A DNA stretch of 33,934 nt, from contig BFEA01000012.1 of NCBI GenBank assembly GCA_003427395.1, positions 3,639,582-3,673,515 of the forward strand, read 5' to 3'. The notes under the pieces are model-generated. The model saw only the letters and a list, made by a program, of their open reading frames with translations. It had not been told where the DNA came from and made no database searches. Shown in pieces: positions 28,313 to 33,934 of this stretch (position 1 is its first letter; the number at the start of each line of letters is the position of its first letter). The position numbers were made by a program, and so were the translations under genes. The DNA comes from Chara braunii (taxonomy: Eukaryota > Streptophyta > Charophyceae > Charales > Characeae).

Positions 28313-29527
28313 GAGTAATAGTTGAAAATAAATAAATGTCAAATTTTGAATTTTACGATGCAAAAACGGAAAGATATCTACATGGCACATCGGGATTATT
28401 GGCTATGGCGGAGGCGGCGAGGTGATAGAGCGCGTGGGCGCTGGGGTGGAGGCCGCTTCGAGGGGGCACAGCCATGCACCTGCCAAGCCTGATCTTGGCC
28501 AACGAGAGTTGGTAATCCTAGATTGGCCGCAGACGGAAGGGGAGAGATGTGGGGTTGTTCAGCGGCCAAGATCTAAGCATCGTACATATCAGTATTGCCA
28601 CCTGATCAGGGGCTTTGCCCTCTGATTACAGATACGAAACATAATCGTGTTGCAACGGCGGTTGCAGTTTTATCTGTGCGAAGAGCTGGAGATGAAAGGA
28701 CAAGAGTGCATCGACAAACATCGACTTCAGGGAGTGAGAGAACGGACTTCATGCCGTGACCAGTATCGCCCACCGTTTCTGACAACGGTTTTTTTCAAGC
28801 TGCGACCGGGGCTGTCCGTGATTGTTGTCTAAGCGCCTACTACTTTGGGTGTGGTGTTGCCCATGATTCTCTTACCTTTGGTGCTTTTTTTCACAGATTC
28901 TTCATTGTGTTTTTAGATTCTAATCATTTGGCTGTGTCTTCTCAGAATAAAATAGTACCAATCACGGTTGTTTGGGAACTTTGGGGTGTATCATTAGTCT
29001 TTGTGGACTGGTAATTCTTTCGATGACTTTGTTTGTCCACAATTAGGGTAGTCGCGATACTCGCTAGGTAGGATTGGCGCTCATTATGATGATCGTGATT
29101 TTCAGAGATTGGCAAAGAGATCTGCTACCTTGTTGCTGGTTGGCAGTGTTAATTAGAGGTAAAGAGAGTGTAGACTCTGTAGAGTGTGCATTTTGTAAAT
29201 GGCTGTTGCTTTTGCCCCTGGGTTGGTCCATCACGTGGGTTGCTGATTTGGATTTTAGTTGGGGTTGCTGATTGGAGGTGCATAGGGTATTGAGTGGGAA
29301 CTTTGTGAATCATTTTGGGATTTTGTCCATCGGTAATTACTAAATAGGATTATATCATTGACTTCTTTTCTTTTCTTTTCTTTTTTTTTTGTGCTTTTGG
29401 TTGGTGATTTATTACATGGCTTGGATTTCGCTAGATTAAATTAGGGTAGGGTTGCTTAATAATGGGGGGTTGGAGAAGGGGTGGATTAGGATTTAGGTTT
29501 ACCTCCGAGCCTATTTTCAACGTGTTA
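28313..29527. other. no gene recognised
   Basis: Contains a weak Pol III A-box-like TGGCGGAGGCGG near 28404 and a short hairpin near 28601-28624. No coding region or RNA gene is supported. Confidence 0.35.
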
Positions 29528-29667
29528 CTGGCCAGTACCCGAACTTTTAGGAGGCCGGTACCGACAACGGCTGCCATTGATAAATCTGATCGGCGGCCGT
29601 CGTTTCGTTTCGGCCTCCTGAAAGGTCGGAGGCCGAGTATTTTCGAACCGTCAAAGGTACTGGTGGT
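29528..29667. mobile_element. TTAA-type TIR element, copy 4 (about 140 bp, left end degenerate)
   Basis: The right end GTACTGGTGGT with TTAA (29668-29671) is intact. The left end reads CTGGCCAGTACCC after GTTA, a mutated TIR. The interior GATAAATCTGATCGGCGGCC resembles GATAAATCGTATCGACAGCC in the copy inside U2, so these two form a shorter subfamily. Confidence 0.65.
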
Positions 29668-29924
29668 TTAAATTAGGGAACACAAATTTTGTTTTAGGGT
29701 CGGGATTGGGATTGGTTGTCATGACCTTGTGGGGCTGCGGTAGGAATAGGTTTGGCCGAGAGTGCCTTGCTTAGTCCGTTTGGCCGCAGCAAATGATGTA
29801 CGGGACATCGGGCCCCTTAAAAAAGAAGAAGAAGAAGAAGAAGACGAAGGGAGAACGCATAAAAAACAAAGGGGATTGTCTTGTCGGCATAGGAAGGAAT
29901 CGGAGGATAATAATAATCTACAAC

Positions 29925-30037
29925 AAAGTCACACTGCAGTCCACGTGGTCTGTTGGGCTTAAAAAAAAAAAAAAAGTTTCTGAGCTCTATTTCTTCACAC
30001 GAAGGTTTGTTGTTTTGTCTCTTTTTGGAGGCCGCAG
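29925..30037. repeat. dispersed repeat copy (partner at 28198-28312)
   Basis: See the partner; the two agree at roughly 80 percent by eye across about 110 bp, including the internal A-run. A GAA run (29822-29845) lies upstream. Confidence 0.8.
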
Positions 30038-30058
30038 TCACACCTCTGTAGTGCATAA

Positions 30059-30091
<33 letters not shown>

Positions 30092-30412
30092 CCAGGTCCA
30101 ATAAAAGGAAGCTCCAAGCGCCATCAGCCTCCACGATGAGCCAAATGTTTTTTTCTGGGGTGGTCATCGTTGCATTTTTTTGATACCCTCTAGTTTTTTT
30201 CTCCAGTTAGGATTGCGTTTTATTGCAGAGAGCATTTGTACAAGATTGCAGCAGGGCAAAAGCAATCCAAAAGTCAATCCCACAAGCAGTTAACAGGGAC
30301 AGTTACAGGGACCACCACTTTTCAGCCCCAGGTTAACGTTGCGTAAGGCACACACACACACCCACACACACAAAAAAAAATAAAAAATAATAATAATATA
30401 TTATTATTATTA
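30038..30412. other. no gene; homopolymer and simple repeats
   Basis: A T-run of about 31 (30061-30091), a CA run near 30351 and a TAA/TTA stretch (30381-30412) that supplied the target of the next element. Confidence 0.5.
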
Positions 30413-30700
30413 GGCTACCAGAGTGGCCCGGGGCCAGTTGCCCGGCCGGGCGAAAAAAAAAAAAACAAATAAACAAATAAAAATTATCTTTAACTTTATT
30501 TTTTATTTTAAATTTGGTAAAGAATTTCGATGCGACCCTGAGGCAAAAGTTGTTCAGTTTATTTTTCTGCATAACATAGTTTGTTTTGGGATTTTTGTGA
30601 TTTTTTTTTTTATTTTTTTTTTGGCTAGGACCTTCCCTGGACCTTGCACGGCCGGGCCGTCCGGGAAAATAGGGTGACCCGGGCGGCCCGGCTGGTAGCC
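30413..30700. mobile_element. GGCTACCAG-ended element, full copy (288 bp)
   Basis: It begins GGCTACCAG and ends CTGGTAGCC, a 9-bp perfect inverted repeat, flanked by TATTA at 30408-30412 and 30701-30705. Sub-terminal regions are GC-rich and self-complementary in parts. It contains internal A- and T-runs and no coding region. Partial copies lie at 24412 and 26046. Confidence 0.75.
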
Positions 30701-30821
30701 TATTAAAAAGCCGCTTCTCAATTTATTACATGTAACTTACAACGTTAAAGCCTATAGTTGATACCGGCGAGATCCAACTGGTTTGCTTGATGTACCTATT
30801 GGAAGTCAGAGGACCCATAGT

Positions 30822-30823
30822 AC

Positions 30824-30912
<89 letters not shown>
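30822..30912. repeat. compound (CA)n(GA)n microsatellite
   Basis: A CA run of about 15 units passes directly into a GA run of about 30 units. Confidence 0.97.
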
Positions 30913-30913
<1 letters not shown>

Positions 30914-30997
30914 AGAAGAAAAAGAGAGATATTTCACATAAGCCCTGAAGAGAGTCTCACATGATGGCAAATGCAGCTCTCCCCTCTCTGACTCTGT

Positions 30998-31190
30998 TTT
31001 CAGGATGCGATCCAGAGAAAGTGACCTGCTGGAGCAACTCTGTGTGATGGATTTCTGTTTCCTTTTTTCGTGATGGATGGCTGAGTCTCACATCCAAGGA
31101 ACCTCTTCTCTCTGTTCTGGCCTCGGGACAGATGATCCGATTCAAAGAAAGTTCTCTGCTTGATCGACTCCAGCAACTCTGTGTTTTTTT
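30998..31190. repeat. diverged tandem duplication of about 110 bp
   Basis: CTGTTTTCAGGATGCGATCC...GAGAAAGTGACCTGCTGGAGCAACTCTGTG (from 30998) recurs diverged as GGGACAGATGATCCGATTCA...AGAAAGTTCTCTGCTTGATCG...CAGCAACTCTGTG (to about 31182). Confidence 0.6.
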
Positions 31191-31252
31191 AACTTTTTTT
31201 TGTTTTCTTTGTGCTGGATAATTACTGCAGACACAGAAGAACAAGGACCGAC

Positions 31253-31511
31253 ATACCTTTCTCGGCCTTTTGGCTAAGATCAAGTGTAGTATCTGTTCTG
31301 ATCAGTTTAAACCACCAGTACTTGGGCGACGCCTTAGCGTTAACGCTACGAGAATTTCGCTACCGGCGGGCCGTCGATAAATCGTATCGACAGCCCGTGC
31401 CGCTTCAAAAAAGATGCGGCCGGCGCAGCGCGCAGTGCCCAAGTACTGGTGGTTTAATATCTGATCTGTGGTCCATTGGGCCTCAATAATAAAAAAAAAA
31501 AAAAAAAAAAA
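31253..31511 (+). ncRNA. U2: U2 snRNA retropseudogene split by a TTAA element
   Basis: The sequence starts at the exact U2 5' end: ATACCTTTCTCGGCCTTTTG, then GCTAAGATCAAGTGTAGTAT, then CTGTTCTGATCAGTTTAA. It includes the branch-point-pairing GTAGTA. It resumes after the insert as TTAATATCTGATCTGTGG and part of stem IIa. It is then 3'-truncated (CCTCAATAAT) and ends in 21 A. AAGGACCGAC (31243-31252) and AAGGACTGAC (31510-31519) are a 9/10 target duplication. No U2 promoter elements are visible upstream. It is non-functional. Confidence 0.9.
31311..31453. mobile_element. TTAA-flanked TIR element inside U2, copy 3 (143 bp)
   Basis: ACCACCAGTACTTGGGC (left) and GCCCAAGTACTGGTGGT (right) are perfect 17-bp inverted repeats, flanked by TTAA at 31307-31310 and 31454-31457. 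Removing the element and one TTAA restores the conserved U2 junction, so the target site is known. Confidence 0.95.
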
Positions 31512-32119
31512 GGACTGACGCAGTGTTCTGCTCAATGGAACATCCTCAGCCCTTCGGCAAAACGGAGTTGTGTTGCCAAGTGAGAAAGAAAGATGTGAAT
31601 GATGTTCAGTGAAGCCTCTGGGGATCATTTTCCTGGAGAAGAGCAGGCAACTGATCAGTGCGCCTTATCATGGTTATGGTTCTATGCACAGCACATCGAG
31701 GAGTCCTCAATGGCAGACATAAATATGTGACCAATTGAACAAAAAAAAATATGTGACCAATTGAACAAAAAAAACTGTTAGAACGACGATCTGCTGCAAA
31801 CATAAATATAAGAGCAACACACGACAGAGTGCCAAATGTCTACATTGGGGCTGGGGTGGGGGGTTTGTTGGGGGGGGGGGGGGAAGAGGAGGGGGGATCA
31901 GGGGGGAAAGGAGGTTGTCCTGGGAAATAAAATAATTTGATTGTGGTCAAACTGCATTGCAGGGGAAGAGAATGTGCACCATGATCTCCAAAGAAAACAC
32001 TCCAGGGAAGAGACTATTATGTCTACCTCCTTCCATTAAAAAAAGGCTGCAGGGCAGAGACTCTTCTTCCTCCTTTCTAAGCATCATAAGGTGGATTTCC
32101 ATGCGAAGTTAAGGGGCCC

Positions 32120-32120
<1 letters not shown>
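31512..32120. other. no gene; short tandem duplication and G-rich tract
   Basis: AATATGTGACCAATTGAAC plus A-run is duplicated in tandem at 31721-31774. A G-rich tract (31847-31914) contains at least six runs of four or more G, including one of 14. No gene is supported. Confidence 0.6.
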
Positions 32121-32178
<58 letters not shown>

Positions 32179-32199
32179 GTGTGTGTGTGTGTGGGTGTG

Positions 32200-32243
<44 letters not shown>

Positions 32244-32262
32244 TGTGTGTGTGTGTGTGTGT
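32121..32262. repeat. (GT)n with (GTGC)n microsatellite
   Basis: GT run, then about ten GTGC units (about 32200-32243), then GT again. An alternating purine-pyrimidine sequence of about 140 bp. Confidence 0.97.
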
Positions 32263-32529
32263 TTTGAGTATTCACTACAACAGCCCCTATTCCACCCCGA
32301 TGAACAGATCCAAAATCAAAGCATATTTAAGTCTATTACAGACAACGAAAGCCCTTGAGTTGAGACAACCGAACAATGAAACAGTTTCACCTCAATAGCA
32401 AGCAACATGAAGTACAAAAGCTGCATGTAAACCCCTTTCTTCAGTGTGTTCACATTTGCTTTCTTCGGGGTACCTCTTTCATTTGTTCTTGCAGCTCCCC
32501 CTTTACCGTGCCTCTCATGCACAAGGCTC

Positions 32530-32620
32530 GCCACGTCAATTGTGGTTGAGTGCAAGCTGCCCTCATCCCCGTGTGCCATAACGGCCCACTTGCACACTAT
32601 GAAAGGAGGCAGAGCAAAGA
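32530..32620 (+). repeat. dispersed repeat copy (partner at 10240-10335, inverse)
   Basis: Matches the minus strand of 10240-10335 in order (CCACGT..., TGCCATAACGGC, CACAC.ATG, GAGGCAGAG). Confidence 0.65.
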
Positions 32621-32714
32621 CGGAGGTATATTCCTGTTCATTTCTTCTCAGATCTTCAACTTATATTTTGTCAGTGCTCGTAATGACGCTCATTCGTATG
32701 TATTAGTAGTATTA

Positions 32715-32825
32715 CTACCTTCTTCCCCCGAATACACCGCACAGTCATTATAGCTGTATTTAGACTGAAAGATACCCCAAATACAGCTATAATGCCCATA
32801 CGTTGTGTTCGGGGGAAGAAGGTAG
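32715..32825. mobile_element. palindromic MITE with TA target (111 bp)
   Basis: CTACCTTCTTCCCCCGAA at the left end is inverted as TTCGGGGGAAGAAGGTAG at the right, flanked by TA (32713-32714, 32826-32827). A second inner stem, ATTATAGCTGTATTT/AAATACAGCTATAAT, closes around a short loop (about 32763-32778), so almost the whole element folds back. TA duplication and length fit Tc1/mariner-type (Stowaway-like) MITEs, although the end is not the classic CTCCCTCC. Confidence 0.85.
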
Positions 32826-32827
32826 TA

Positions 32828-33448
32828 TTGCTGCACAAGAGGAGGGAGGAAGGAAATGGTAGGTGGAGATCTGAAAGGGCTCTAAGGAGTGACCGCTGGG
32901 GCTGACCACCCTCGAATGGCACATGAGGCCAGTCAGTGCGTTGGTTGCATAAGATTTGAGGAGCAGTTATTGCTTACAATGGTAAGTGGCCACCCTTACA
33001 GACCCGACAGGACCGGGTTGGGTGTCGACTATGGAAGCACCGCGTCCAATTTTCGCGGTCACAGTTCCCGCATCGAATGGCACGGTGTAGACCGGTGTCA
33101 CAGGCTGCATGGCTCCTACATGCTAGGAACACAGAGGCACGTCGACCGCACTTGTAGAGGCATATTGTCGTTCCGGCCCCTGTCTAGAAATTAGAGATGA
33201 CATGTCAGGGTGTCGTACATGAGTACAGTACTGACTGTCATCGTACGTATGGAAGCAAAAACTCGCATGGACTATCCGGTCATAATCCTCACAGCATAAG
33301 GCATGCAAACCTCATGATAGCTGGATCTACTGTGGGTCATCATAAAGCGGCATGGAGCAAGTTTCTTGGGTTTCTGCAGTATTTATTCCTTCTCTATGGG
33401 TAGACATACTAGACAACGATGGGGGAGATTGATCCAAAGCAAGGGCGT
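32828..33448. other. no gene recognised
   Basis: Balanced-composition sequence without a supported coding region, repeat or RNA gene. Confidence 0.35.
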
Positions 33449-33754
33449 TCAGCTGCTGCAGGATTTGGTTTGCAATAGCTCGCCCTGGTGGAGACAACCT
33501 ATCAGCACAGCGCTCTGTAGGTGGTTCATAGGTAATCTATTTTCCTCCTCAGGCTGCTGTGCCCTTCGTTCGTCAGGCAAGGTAGTAGGAGTTCCCACTG
33601 CGGTTGCAGGAGGTGTATGACCAACGCCGCATGTGTGACATGCTAGGAGAGGATGTGGCGGATGATGGCACCGCGTATAGTCCACGCAGCAGAGACACAT
33701 ACTTTCTATGAAAGCTTCCTGGAAACATTGGTGGCACATGGCATGTTGCTGACA
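33449..33754 (-). CDS. possible Cys-rich exon of an unidentified gene
   Basis: On the minus strand a good 3' splice region (TTTTTTTGCTAATGACATGTCAG, with a TGCTAAT branch-point-like motif) precedes a frame starting QHAMCHQCFQEAF near 33754 and continuing to a stop at 33449, about 100 codons. Cys/His spacing HAMCHQC...CLCC...CHTC suggests zinc binding, loosely like the second half of a RING finger, but the usual Pro after the last pair is missing. The family is not recognised. Confidence 0.3.
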   Translation of the reverse strand, partial: CQQHAMCHQCFQEAFIESMCLCCVDYTRCHHPPHPLLACHTCGVGHTPPATAVGTPTTLPDERRAQQPEEENRLPMNHLQSAVLIGCLHQGELLQTKSCSS

Positions 33755-33878
33755 TGTCATTAGCAAAAAAAGGCTGACGTGCACAATTATTCAAGCATGG
33801 CAGATCAAGGCCACAACGGCAAGCTGGGGGGGTGAGTACAAGACAAAGGAGTGCAGTTTTCATGGCAGAGGCTGGCAG

Positions 33879-33879
<1 letters not shown>

Positions 33880-33934
<55 letters not shown>
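33880..33934. repeat. (GT)n microsatellite at the window end
   Basis: A GT run reaching the right edge. Confidence 0.97.

Noticed and set aside
28404-28450. Second tRNA-like SINE head (TGGCGGAGGCGG)
   Set aside because: The A box fits, but the B-box candidate (GCTTCGAGGGG) is poor and no second copy is visible.
31311-31453. Intron in U2
   Set aside because: No GT...AG borders; perfect terminal inverted repeats with TTAA duplication identify a transposon.

Overview
The window looks like repeat-rich nuclear DNA from a green-lineage eukaryote, most plausibly a streptophyte alga of the Chara type or a plant. The support is a plant-type U6 and a plant-type U2 snRNA sequence, a short TTTAGGG-register telomere-like array, a Ty3/gypsy element with a chromodomain-like tail, L1-type LINE pieces, and a single-exon reading frame of the plant/cyanobacterial DUF1997 family. 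The organism is an inference. There is no operon-like organisation. Two assembly gaps (N runs) lie at 10547-10677 and 21056-21778.

Region by region: 1-1072 is a GA microsatellite, a purine-rich leader and an array of TTGACC motifs. 1073-6504 is a degenerate Ty3/gypsy internal region in the order gag, protease, RT, RNase H, integrase, chromodomain-like. It has many frameshifts and stops, a deleted YxDD box and a lost first RNase H aspartate, but an intact D,D-35-E triad. 7540-8403 and 12195-13088 are two copies of a dispersed repeat with conserved splice-donor-like sites. 10465-10804 is a retroposed U6 snRNA chimera. 11315-12019 is a very long GAA tract and an AAT tract. 14282-15271 (minus strand) is the one convincing host gene, a DUF1997 protein. 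15410-19671 is a decayed LINE (ORF1 zinc knuckle, apurinic-type endonuclease, start of RT) that stops abruptly inside the RT fingers. 19672-22040 is unclassified inserted DNA around the second gap. 22041-22724 (plus) and 25040-26010 (minus) are two further LINE 3' pieces with the CX2CX9HX4C zinc knuckle; the first is followed by telomere-like repeats.

From 22.8 kb to the end the window is a mosaic of small non-autonomous elements. These include a family with TTAA target duplications and ACCACCAGTAC ends (about 143-201 bp), a GGCTACCAG-ended family, a 111-bp palindromic TA element, a roughly 105-bp-arm fold-back repeat, short poly(A) retroposons and many microsatellites. A U2 snRNA retropseudogene at 31253-31511 carries one TTAA element inside it, so the strongly conserved U2 sequence serves as a built-in record of the empty insertion site.

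The pieces fit one picture. LINE machinery has retroposed snRNAs and short RNAs (U6 chimera, U2, a 95-bp insert, a 35-bp insert) with target duplications and poly(A), and cut-and-paste MITEs then inserted into these copies. I see no intact autonomous element and no prokaryotic-type system.
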